7,231 nt of DNA from Candidatus Stercoripulliclostridium pullicola (GTDB taxonomy: Bacteria; Bacillota; Clostridia; Christensenellales; DTU072). The notes under the pieces were generated by a model. The model searched no databases and was not told where the DNA came from. It saw only the letters and a list, made by a program, of their open reading frames with translations. A program made the translations under genes and the position numbers. The stretch spans positions 1 through 7,231 of the forward strand of contig JADINF010000128.1 of the NCBI GenBank assembly GCA_017694145.1, given 5' to 3'. Positions 1-5,216 of this stretch are shown piece after piece. Position 1 is the first letter of the stretch. The number at the start of each line of letters is the position of its first letter.

Positions 1-23
1 GAAAGCAAAAAAATCTTTGCGAA

Positions 24-59
24 TGCCAAATAATTTTATCATCAATTTAAAATTTGGCA
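24..59. repeat. 8-bp inverted repeat in intergenic DNA
   Basis: TGCCAAAT at 24-31 is the exact reverse complement of ATTTGGCA at 52-59, with 20 AT-rich bases between. It could form a weak hairpin on either strand. No T-run follows it directly on either strand, so I do not call it a terminator. Bases 1-33 could be the last ten codons plus TAA of a plus-strand gene from outside the window, but ten codons are not enough to support that. Confidence 0.4.
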
Positions 60-70
60 CTAAGGCGTGT

Positions 71-103
71 GCTTGTCTATGACAAGCGGAGCATAGGCTC
101 CGC
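71..103. repeat. Two abutting perfect hairpins with complementary loops
   Basis: GCTTGTC (71-77) pairs with GACAAGC (81-87) around the loop TAT. GCGGAGC (86-92) pairs with GCTCCGC (97-103) around the loop ATAG. Both stems are perfect 7-bp stems, and they share the two bases 86-87, so they cannot both form completely. CTATG (77-81) in the first loop region is the reverse complement of CATAG (92-96) in the second, which allows loop-loop or alternative pairing. The element lies about 130 bp downstream of the permease stop codon. Neither strand has a T-run after it, so it is not a standard intrinsic terminator. It could be an RNA-stability element, a small palindromic repeat family, or chance. 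Confidence 0.5.
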
Positions 104-234
104 CGGAAGGGGGGATCGTTAAAACATAAGACGAATAATTCTACGGAGCGTACTTTACGTCGGTATATTGGCGCATACTCGTCGGGGAAGTGAAAGGAAG
201 TAAAGTCTTTGCGGAAAGGTATCTGAGGTAGGGC

Positions 235-951
235 TTATTTGTAATTCTTTTTTAATACGGTGAATAATGCGGCGGCGTTGCCGAGCAGGGTGAGAAGGAG
301 GGTTATGAGGGTAAAGGAGAGGACGACTTTATCGGATGGGTGAGAGGTCATGAGTTGTTGGATGAGAAGGCTCGGGACGATGAGGTCGGCGATACGTCCG
401 GGCATTCCCGAGGACATGAGGATAAAGTCGATGACGAAAAGTCCGAATCCCGAAACGACCGATACGAGGGGATTGCGGAACAGGAAGGCTACGGCGAGAA
501 GTATAGAGGAAAGGGCTATACAATAGGCGTAGCCTACCGAAACGTATCTCAAAAAGTATACGAAGCCGTTGGGTTCGGGCTTGAAGCGCGAAGTAACGCC
601 CGCATTCATCAGCGCGATAAGCGCAAGGTAGAAGCAGAAAGTAAGCGTTATCGCGAAATAATAGACGAGGGCTTTGGCGGTAAAGACTTGTATGCGGCTT
701 TTGCCGCTAAGAAGCGAGGCCTTATACATACCGCCGCGCTGTTCGCGCGCGATAAAGAGCGCGGGCACGAGGAATACGAGCAGTTGAGGGATAAAGAACT
801 CGAAAGCCGTATTGTACGCCTGCGGGACGCCCGGTCTGCCGCCGATGAGCGCCCAGCCGATAAGCGTTGCCGGTATGCAGACGAGGAAGGAATACAGCAG
901 AGTCTTGGAATACCACAGTCTGCTAATTTCGTAGCGTAAAAGATCTATCAT
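235..951 (-). CDS. ABC-2 type transporter permease, 238 aa
   Basis: This is the membrane half of an ABC exporter whose ATPase is encoded just upstream. I see six hydrophobic segments, at about residues 17-37, 51-68, 92-115, 131-157, 161-181 and 208-232. There is a polar, Arg-rich stretch after the second (REQRGGMYKASLLSGKSR, 70-87). This layout, with a cytoplasmic loop carrying E-x-x-x-G before the third helix, is typical of small ABC-2 permeases of the bacitracin/lantibiotic-immunity type. The start is ATG at 949-951, inside the 3' end of the ATPase gene (29-bp overlap). No good ribosome binding site precedes it, so translational coupling to the ATPase is likely. The length is usual for the family and the frame is intact. 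The substrate cannot be read from the sequence; export of a peptide antibiotic or a lipid-like compound is an inference from the partner ATPase. Confidence 0.88.
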   Translation of the reverse strand: MIDLLRYEISRLWYSKTLLYSFLVCIPATLIGWALIGGRPGVPQAYNTAFEFFIPQLLVFLVPALFIAREQRGGMYKASLLSGKSRIQVFTAKALVYYFAITLTFCFYLALIALMNAGVTSRFKPEPNGFVYFLRYVSVGYAYCIALSSILLAVAFLFRNPLVSVVSGFGLFVIDFILMSSGMPGRIADLIVPSLLIQQLMTSHPSDKVVLSFTLITLLLTLLGNAAALFTVLKKNYK

Positions 952-1648
952 GGTTATCGATGCTTGTTTTGAAGGCGGTGGCGAGATCGCCGTATTCCGC
1001 GGCGACGGTTTCTGCGGAAATATCCGCTATTATCCTCCCGTCGTAAAGTACCCCGAAGCGCTCGGCGACGTCCTCTATCAGAGTGAAGTTGTGCTCGGTA
1101 AGAAGCACCGTTTTTCCCTCCGCTTTGTAGGAGTTTATGATTTCTTTCAGCGTATCCGCGCCGCGGATATCCACTCCGTCGAAGGGTTCGTCCAGAACGA
1201 GAAGCTCCGGGTCGCCCGCGAGGGCGTAGGCGAGTTCTAAACTTTTCCGCATACCCACGGAATAGTTTTTTACGGGTTTGGAGGTTATCTCGAGCCCTGC
1301 TTTGCGGATAAGATAGTCGGCGCGCGATACTGTTTCGCCCAAAGCCGTACAGCGCAGTTTGATATTTTGACGCGCCGTAAGCGATTTGTCGAGAGGAGAT
1401 GGCTCGAACATAAAAGAAGCTTCACGGATACTTTCGCCGTGCTTTACCTTGCGGTCTAAAATATACGCGCTTCCCGCGTCCGCTTCGAGCAGTCCCGCGA
1501 GTATCCTGAGAAGTGTGGTCTTGCCCGAACCGTTCAGCCCGATAAGGGCGCATACCGAGCCGCGCGGGATCTCCCAGTCGAGCCCCTTCAATACCGCCTG
1601 CTTGCGGTAGGATAATCGCAGAGAGTTTATTTTTATAGCCGAATCCAA
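923..1648 (-). CDS. ABC transporter ATP-binding protein with Glu in the Q-loop position (BcrA/LanF-like), 241 aa
   Basis: This subunit hydrolyses ATP on the inner membrane face and powers the permease encoded downstream. Visible motifs are the Walker A GLNGSGKT (37-44), the ABC signature YSVGM (129-133, in place of LSGGQ), the Walker B LLVLDE (149-154) with a D-loop at FDGVD (156-160), and the switch His186 in LLTEHNF. At the Q-loop position the sequence is FMFEPSP (79-85), with Glu82 where most ABC ATPases have Gln. A Glu there ('E-loop') is described for LanF proteins of lantibiotic immunity and is common in BcrA relatives, so I infer a drug or peptide exporter. The start is TTG (1646-1648), chosen because GGAGGAG lies 9 bases upstream and the next residues fit the family N-terminus. 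Only 3 bp separate it from the lipoprotein stop, and its binding site lies within that gene's end. It overlaps the permease start by 29 bp. Confidence 0.93.
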   Translation of the reverse strand: MDSAIKINSLRLSYRKQAVLKGLDWEIPRGSVCALIGLNGSGKTTLLRILAGLLEADAGSAYILDRKVKHGESIREASFMFEPSPLDKSLTARQNIKLRCTALGETVSRADYLIRKAGLEITSKPVKNYSVGMRKSLELAYALAGDPELLVLDEPFDGVDIRGADTLKEIINSYKAEGKTVLLTEHNFTLIEDVAERFGVLYDGRIIADISAETVAAEYGDLATAFKTSIDNHDRSFTLRN

Positions 1649-1651
1649 GCG

Positions 1652-2383
1652 TCAGATCTCCTCCCCGTTTTCGTTTTGACCGTCGCTTTCCGCGGGTAAA
1701 GGCAACGTATATATAGCGCCGCTTTCCGTGAACGTTATCGTAAAGCTTTCCGCGACGTCGTCGAAGGATACTTTACCTCCGCTGTATTTTTTCCCCGTTA
1801 TGTCGGTTATCTCGAACGCATTTTCCGTTTCGGTCACGGCATAGCCGCAGGAAATATAGAAATCTTTAATTTCTTCCTTCGTGCCGTACAGGGGATATTC
1901 CTTGCCCGTTTCGACTCTTACGGAGTCCGCAGGCACTCCGATAAAGAAAAGGGGTACGAGGGCGTCCTCGTAAGGCGTATCCGTTATCGGGTCCGCTATA
2001 TTGTACCCCATATTCGTCATAAGGTAATTGAACGAGTTTTCTTCGCTCGAGTAGGGCGCAATGTATGCGTAAGCGGGAAATTCGCCGCTGAGGTCGGTAA
2101 CGAGGAGATAGCCGTCGCGTTTTTCTATATCGTAATCCGTCCCCGATAAGATACTCTCGTAGATCTCGTCCAAGGACAATTTACTTCTGAAATGTCTTGT
2201 ATCGGTAGGTCCGGTGTCGGCTTTGGTCACCTCGACGGGGAATACGAACTGCCGCCCGTGATCCCGGAAGTTCGTAAGCGAAACGGTATCGGATCTTCCG
2301 CTCGTACCGTCGCACGCCGCAAGCGTAAAGAGGGTAAGGCAAATAATAAGCGCCGAAACGACGAAAGCTAAAGGTTTTTTCAT
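1652..2383 (-). CDS. Small secreted lipoprotein, first gene of the ABC exporter operon, 243 aa
   Basis: I do not recognise the family. The protein starts MKKPLAFVVSALIICL, has a hydrophobic core at about residues 5-20 and a lipobox LAAC (21-24), so Cys24 should be lipidated and the mature part displayed outside the membrane. The rest is polar and acidic, without repeats or other membrane segments, and ends in the acidic tail SDGQNENGEEI. The start is ATG at 2381-2383, preceded by GGAGGT five bases upstream. The same frame is open for a further 54 codons upstream, but that extension has no ribosome binding site, runs into AT-rich control DNA and would bury the signal peptide. The ATPase gene begins 3 bp after the stop, so the two are cotranscribed and probably act together. 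Lantibiotic-immunity loci often pair a lipoprotein (LanI) with an ABC exporter. A substrate-binding or accessory role by that analogy is an inference, with no visible sequence similarity to LanI. Confidence 0.82.
   Translation of the reverse strand: MKKPLAFVVSALIICLTLFTLAACDGTSGRSDTVSLTNFRDHGRQFVFPVEVTKADTGPTDTRHFRSKLSLDEIYESILSGTDYDIEKRDGYLLVTDLSGEFPAYAYIAPYSSEENSFNYLMTNMGYNIADPITDTPYEDALVPLFFIGVPADSVRVETGKEYPLYGTKEEIKDFYISCGYAVTETENAFEITDITGKKYSGGKVSFDDVAESFTITFTESGAIYTLPLPAESDGQNENGEEI
1658..1664 (-). promoter_or_regulatory. Ribosome binding site that supports the TTG start of the ATPase gene
   Basis: Read on the minus strand, GGAGGAG lies 9 bases before TTG (1646-1648), inside the last codons of the lipoprotein gene. 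No ATG or GTG start with comparable support lies nearby, so this site decides the start and suggests coupled translation of the two genes. Confidence 0.7.
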
Positions 2384-2512
2384 GTTCACCTCCGTTACGC
2401 AATAACAACATTCGAGAAGCGCTTTTGTACGGGTAATCGAAGAAAATTTTAACGGCGTATAAAAATAATATTGAAATTTTAATAATTTTATAAAAAGGCG
2501 TCCGAATATCAG
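2384..2512 (-). promoter_or_regulatory. AT-rich upstream region of the leftward lipoprotein-ABC operon
   Basis: This part of the 195-bp divergent intergenic region must carry the promoter for the leftward operon. Positions 2445-2495 are very AT-rich and hold several TATAAA-, TATTAT- and TTAAAA-like hexamers on the minus strand. None is paired with a convincing -35 at 16-18 bp, so I cannot name one promoter. The ribosome binding site GGAGGT of the first gene is at 2388-2393. Confidence 0.35.
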
Positions 2513-2529
2513 AGCATATATGCTATACT
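2513..2529 (+). promoter_or_regulatory. Extended -10 promoter overlapped by a 12-bp palindrome
   Basis: TG (2521-2522), one base, then TATACT (2524-2529) forms an extended -10 element 49 bp before the ATG of the mosaic lipoprotein gene. The -35 position (2501-2506, TCCGAA) is a poor match, which is tolerated in extended -10 promoters. The perfect palindrome AGCATATATGCT (2513-2524) covers the spacer end and the first base of the -10, where a bound repressor would block RNA polymerase. The promoter call is moderately strong; the operator is an inference from symmetry alone. Confidence 0.55.
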
Positions 2530-2563
2530 TGATAAAGCAATACATAATTTATTGCGGCAGAAG

Positions 2564-2571
2564 TAAGGAGG
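2564..2571 (+). promoter_or_regulatory. Strong ribosome binding site of the mosaic lipoprotein gene
   Basis: TAAGGAGG ends 7 bases before the ATG at 2579-2581. This near-perfect match to the 16S 3' end fixes the start despite an unusually long polar N-terminal segment before the signal peptide. Confidence 0.8.
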
Positions 2572-2578
2572 ACCTGAT

Positions 2579-3694
2579 ATGGAGAACAACGAATTTGAAA
2601 GATCCGGATCGGACGTAAGGAAAAATAAAGGCTCAAGACCCGCAGGTCGCCTAAAAAGAGTATTTACGGTAATTGCGATCACGGTCATTACTATGGCTCT
2701 TATCTTCTCGGTCGCGGGTTGCGGCGAGGAGGAGAATAAAGACGATAACGCGACTCCCGGGATAACCGTTCCCGAAACTCCCGCCGATCCCTCCGCGGAT
2801 ACCGACGATCCCTCCGCGGATACCGACGATCCCTCCGCAGACGAGGACGACCCTGTTATTGACCCTGACGATCCTGTTATCGATCCTGACGATCCTGTTA
2901 TCGATCCTGATGATCCTGTTATCGATCCTGATCCCGAAAATCCTGGTGAAGACATCCCACCTGAAGATGTTCCGCCTGAAGACGTTCCGCCTGAAGATAA
3001 ACCTCCAGAAGAAGAAAATCCTGGTCAAGAAGATCCTTCAACTGAAATCCCTGGCAGTATTGACGAGGTTGACGAAGTTGACGAAATCAACTATTTTGCT
3101 GATGAGTTTATTGAAAGAGTAAATCAAAACTATGGTGACGCCCTTGCAAAAAGAATGATCGGCGCAAGTGCAACTCGTGAAAACCTTGCAAACGCAGATT
3201 GGTCAATCTCTCAAGGCAGTGAAAGAGGAATTTCACAAATCGAGGTAAAAACTACTTATGAATCTGGATTAGATACAATAATAAGAGTTGGTACAATAAC
3301 TTTTGATCAAGAATATTCAATTCAAGATATTTTAAATGGCAATGCAGGCTCGCCTATAGTCGCTCGTGCTTACAATGCAAGTGTTGAAACAACAAATATA
3401 GATGACAACCTTGATCTTGGCAAAACCGTAATACAAACAATTGATGCTGACAATAACCTTAAAGGCGATATTTGGTGCAGTATAGGAAGCCCTACATCAA
3501 TTGCTGGCAACACTTATCGTGAAATCACCGTATATCAAATTACAGATAATGGTGTTCAAAACTTTACTATTTGGGCTCTTGCAAATGGAACTTCAGATCC
3601 AGAAGTAATTAAGAATAATATAAAAGAAAATAAAATAAGTGGTAGTGGCACTCAATCAACTGAATATACTTTTGCCGGTGAAAAGATAAAGTAG
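2579..3694 (+). CDS. Surface lipoprotein with acidic Pro/Asp repeat stalk and AT-rich C-terminal module, 371 aa
   Basis: I do not recognise the family. Residues 1-27 are polar and basic, 28-44 are hydrophobic, and VAGC (45-48) is a lipobox, so Cys48 should anchor the protein on the outer membrane face. Then follows an extended acidic region: seven 7-residue units (DPSADTD, then DPVIDPD; residues 70-118), four 5-residue PPED-type units (126-145) and three DE(V/I) units (162-170). It should behave as a flexible stalk. Residues from about 172 to 371 form one globular-looking module rich in Asn, Thr and Ile, with no motif I can name. Codon use changes within the gene. By hand count, G+C is about 53% at 2581-2880 but 36% at 3061-3660. 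G+C at third positions is about 57% in the first 90 codons and 21% in 100 codons from 3122. Flanking genes look like the N-terminal part. Domain acquisition by recombination in the repeats is the likely reading; misassembly of two genomes is the alternative. The frame is intact throughout, and a terminator follows. Confidence 0.85.
   Translation: MENNEFERSGSDVRKNKGSRPAGRLKRVFTVIAITVITMALIFSVAGCGEEENKDDNATPGITVPETPADPSADTDDPSADTDDPSADEDDPVIDPDDPVIDPDDPVIDPDDPVIDPDPENPGEDIPPEDVPPEDVPPEDKPPEEENPGQEDPSTEIPGSIDEVDEVDEINYFADEFIERVNQNYGDALAKRMIGASATRENLANADWSISQGSERGISQIEVKTTYESGLDTIIRVGTITFDQEYSIQDILNGNAGSPIVARAYNASVETTNIDDNLDLGKTVIQTIDADNNLKGDIWCSIGSPTSIAGNTYREITVYQITDNGVQNFTIWALANGTSDPEVIKNNIKENKISGSGTQSTEYTFAGEKIK
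2786..2932 (+). repeat. Seven tandem 21-bp in-frame repeats (DPxxDxD heptapeptides)
   Basis: The units start at 2786, 2807, 2828, 2849, 2870, 2891 and 2912. The first three encode DPSAD(T/E)D with CCC, TCC and GCG/GCA codons. The last four encode DPVIDPD with CCT and GTT codons. Units 1 and 2 are identical, and units 5-7 differ at only one base, so copy number can change by slippage without breaking the frame. The codon change between unit 3 and unit 4 (2848/2849) is the earliest sign of the composition shift in this gene. Confidence 0.92.
2954..3013 (+). repeat. Four tandem 15-bp in-frame repeats (xPPED)
   Basis: The units encode IPPED, VPPED, VPPED and KPPEE, starting at 2954, 2969, 2984 and 2999. 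The middle two differ only in the last base of the Asp codon. The array extends the proline-rich acidic stalk of the lipoprotein. Confidence 0.85.
3062..3088 (+). repeat. Three tandem 9-bp in-frame repeats (DEV, DEV, DEI)
   Basis: GACGAGGTT, GACGAAGTT and GACGAAATC lie in tandem at the end of the stalk, directly before the AT-rich C-terminal module of the lipoprotein. This is the third repeat period (9 bp after 21 and 15) in one gene. Confidence 0.7.
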
Positions 3695-3746
3695 GGGCGT
3701 CGGCGTACGAAACACTTTACCTTTTGTCTATAAGATAACGAATTAT

Positions 3747-3774
3747 AAAAAAGTGGCGGAAACGCCACTTTTTT
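3747..3774. terminator. Bidirectional rho-independent terminator
   Basis: AAAAAAGTGGCG (3747-3758) and CGCCACTTTTTT (3763-3774) are a perfect 12-bp inverted repeat around a GAAA tetraloop. The GC core GTGGCG is followed by six T on either strand. It lies between the convergent ends of the lipoprotein gene (3694) and glf (3807), so it can stop transcription from both sides. Confidence 0.95.
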
Positions 3775-3806
3775 GCGAGGTCATCCTTTTTTATGCGTTC
3801 ACAACG

Positions 3807-4943
3807 TCAGCCCAGCTCCTTATCCGCGAGCGCGAGCGCAGAGGCTATCACTTTGTCCATATCGTAATACTTGTATTCGCCGAGCCTGCCGCCGAAGATG
3901 ACGTCGGGGCGTTCTTCCTCGGCAAGCGCGCGATAACGCTCGTAAAGAGCGGTATTTTTTTCGTCGTTCACGGTGTAATACGCTTCCTTACCGTCCGCGT
4001 ATTCGTCGGGGTATTCGCGGCTTATCACCGTTTTGGAAGAAACGGCGTTCTCGAAATACTTGTGCTCGATTATGCGCGTATAGGGAACGTCGTAAGAGGT
4101 GTAATTGACTACCGCGTTACCCTGGAAATCGGGCTTGTCGAGGGTTTCGGTTTCGAAACGCAGACTGCGATAGCCGAGCTTGCCCAGACGGAAGCCGAAG
4201 AATTCGTCTATCATACCCGTGTATACCGTCTTACCGAAGGAATAGCCGCCGCGCTTCACGAAGTCGGAGTATTCCGTGGAAAGCAGAACGTCCGCTCCCT
4301 CGAGCATCTTCTCCGCCATGGCGGTGTAGCCGCCTACGGGGATACCCTGATATTTGTCGTTGAAGTAGTTGTCGTCGTAGGTGAAGCGCAAGGGAAGTCT
4401 TTTGATTATCGACGGAGGAAGCTCCGTCGCTTTCCGTCCCCACTGCTTCTCGGTATAGCCCTTGACGAGCTTGCGGTAGACGTCCACGCCCACCATGCTT
4501 ATCGCCTGTTCTTCCAGATTCGTTATCTTTGTTATCCCGTACTCTTTTATTTGGGAGTCTATTACGGCTTTCGCCGCTTCGGGAGTTTTCACGCCCCAGA
4601 GCTTTTCGAAGGTAAACATATTGAAAGGAAGGCTGTAACGCTCGCCGTTATAATCGGCTATCACTCTGTTGACGTAGTCGTTGAAAGAGGCGAAGCGGTT
4701 GACGTATTTCCATACTCGTTCGTCCGAGGTGTGGAAAATGTGCGCGCCGTACACATGCACGTTGATGCCCTCCGTGTTGCGGGTGTAGACGTTGCCCGCG
4801 ACGTTGGGGCGGCGGTCTATGACGAGCACTTTTTTACCGAGCGACATCGCGCGTTCGGCAAATACCGCGCCGAAAAGACCGGCGCCGACTATGAGATAAT
4901 CGTAATAACGGATTTGATCCGGATTACCTGTTTCTTTTTGCAT
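3807..4943 (-). CDS. glf: UDP-galactopyranose mutase, 378 aa
   Basis: This cytoplasmic flavoenzyme interconverts UDP-galactopyranose and UDP-galactofuranose and supplies galactofuranose for surface glycans. The N-terminal FAD-binding Rossmann motif is GAGLFG (20-25), preceded by YDYLIVG. Family signatures follow: GAHIFHT (66-72), KGYTEKQWG (161-169), YFNDKYQGIPVGGYT (193-207), a YYTVNDEKN motif and the C-terminal FGGRLGEYKYYDMD, which contributes to FAD and substrate binding. The length fits the usual 360-390 residues. I chose ATG at 4941-4943 because GGAGA lies 7 bases upstream and an extended -10 promoter sits just beyond. A GTG 45 bp further upstream in the same frame lies behind that promoter and has no ribosome binding site. 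The gene is divergent from the polysaccharide operon at 5217 and convergent with the lipoprotein gene, with a shared terminator. It is apparently transcribed alone. Confidence 0.97.
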   Translation of the reverse strand: MQKETGNPDQIRYYDYLIVGAGLFGAVFAERAMSLGKKVLVIDRRPNVAGNVYTRNTEGINVHVYGAHIFHTSDERVWKYVNRFASFNDYVNRVIADYNGERYSLPFNMFTFEKLWGVKTPEAAKAVIDSQIKEYGITKITNLEEQAISMVGVDVYRKLVKGYTEKQWGRKATELPPSIIKRLPLRFTYDDNYFNDKYQGIPVGGYTAMAEKMLEGADVLLSTEYSDFVKRGGYSFGKTVYTGMIDEFFGFRLGKLGYRSLRFETETLDKPDFQGNAVVNYTSYDVPYTRIIEHKYFENAVSSKTVISREYPDEYADGKEAYYTVNDEKNTALYERYRALAEEERPDVIFGGRLGEYKYYDMDKVIASALALADKELG

Positions 4944-4970
4944 TTTAATTTCTCCAACGGTATTTTCACT

Positions 4971-4979
4971 ATTATAACA
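4971..4979 (-). promoter_or_regulatory. Extended -10 promoter of glf
   Basis: On the minus strand the sequence reads TGTTATAAT: a perfect TATAAT (4971-4976) with the TG extension one base upstream. The -35 position at 17-bp spacing (4994-4999, TTTTAT) is weak. Transcription would begin near 4964, giving a leader of about 20 bases that contains GGAGA (4951-4955) before the ATG at 4943. Confidence 0.7.
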
Positions 4980-5033
4980 TACTTGCACAAAATATAAAAC
5001 CCGATACGCATTTAGTCAATGACATTTTTTAAC

Positions 5034-5063
5034 TTGGAATTTGTGGTAAAATTTGGCTAAAAT
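5034..5063 (+). promoter_or_regulatory. Possible second, upstream promoter of the polysaccharide operon
   Basis: TTGGAA (5034-5039), 18 bases, then TAAAAT (5058-5063) is a moderate SigA-type match, 82 bp upstream of the better promoter at 5116. Just after it, GCGC (5066-5069) and GCGC (5075-5078) flank GAAAT. In such AT-rich DNA this match could be chance. Confidence 0.3.
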
Positions 5064-5115
5064 CGGCGCGAAATGCGCGAATTACTGAATATTATGTGAC
5101 GAAAACCGGAAAAGG

Positions 5116-5144
5116 TTTACAGCTTGATAAAAATATATTATAAT
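5116..5144 (+). promoter_or_regulatory. Near-consensus promoter of the polysaccharide operon
   Basis: TTTACA (5116-5121), a 17-bp spacer and TATAAT (5139-5144) match 11 of 12 consensus bases at ideal spacing. Transcription would start near 5151, giving an untranslated leader of about 65 bases that contains a GC-rich hairpin. Confidence 0.85.
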
Positions 5145-5157
5145 TAATCCGGTAACG

Positions 5158-5186
5158 GGGCGCCGCGCGTAAGGCGCGGTCTGCCC
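5158..5186 (+). promoter_or_regulatory. GC-rich hairpin in the leader of the polysaccharide operon
   Basis: CCGCGC (5163-5168) pairs with GCGCGG (5174-5179) around the loop GTAAG. Beyond a small internal loop, GGGC (5158-5161) pairs with GCCC (5183-5186). It begins almost at the predicted transcript start and ends 30 bases before the ATG. There is no T-run after it, so it is not a classical attenuator. A role in mRNA stability, or as a site for a regulatory protein, is an inference. Confidence 0.5.
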
Positions 5187-5216
5187 GTCCACAAACGATA
5201 AAGAAAGAAGGGTAGA

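Noticed and set aside
1..33. Tail of a plus-strand gene entering from the left (ten codons, then TAA)
   Set aside because: Ten codons in one of three frames cannot be told from chance; sequence to the left of the window would be needed.
340..939. A 199-codon open frame on the plus strand opposite the permease gene
   Set aside because: It encodes a highly charged, low-complexity product and is a mirror of the membrane protein gene on the other strand.
2384..2545. A 54-codon upstream extension of the minus-strand lipoprotein
   Set aside because: The extension would place the signal peptide inside the protein, crosses AT-rich control DNA, and lacks a ribosome binding site, whereas GGAGGT stands before the ATG at 2383.
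2786..2932. CRISPR-like array
   Set aside because: The 21-bp units are directly tandem with no spacers and are in-frame coding repeats.
2509..3028. Two minus-strand open frames opposite the lipoprotein stalk, with SGSITGS-like or RIDNRI-like repeats
   Set aside because: The repeats only mirror the 21-bp units of the real plus-strand gene. Neither frame has a ribosome binding site or a signal peptide.
4944..4988. A GTG start 45 bp upstream for glf
   Set aside because: It lies upstream of the TGTTATAAT promoter element, so it would not be on the transcript, and it has no ribosome binding site.
3753..4997. A 414-codon open frame on the plus strand across the whole of glf
   Set aside because: It is antisense to a complete gene with every UDP-galactopyranose mutase motif. 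It begins inside the terminator and has no sensible ribosome binding site. Its length is a by-product of GC-rich codon use.
5066..5078. Small GCGC-GAAAT-GCGC hairpin between glf and the polysaccharide operon
   Set aside because: A four-base stem is too short to be called a feature without conservation data.
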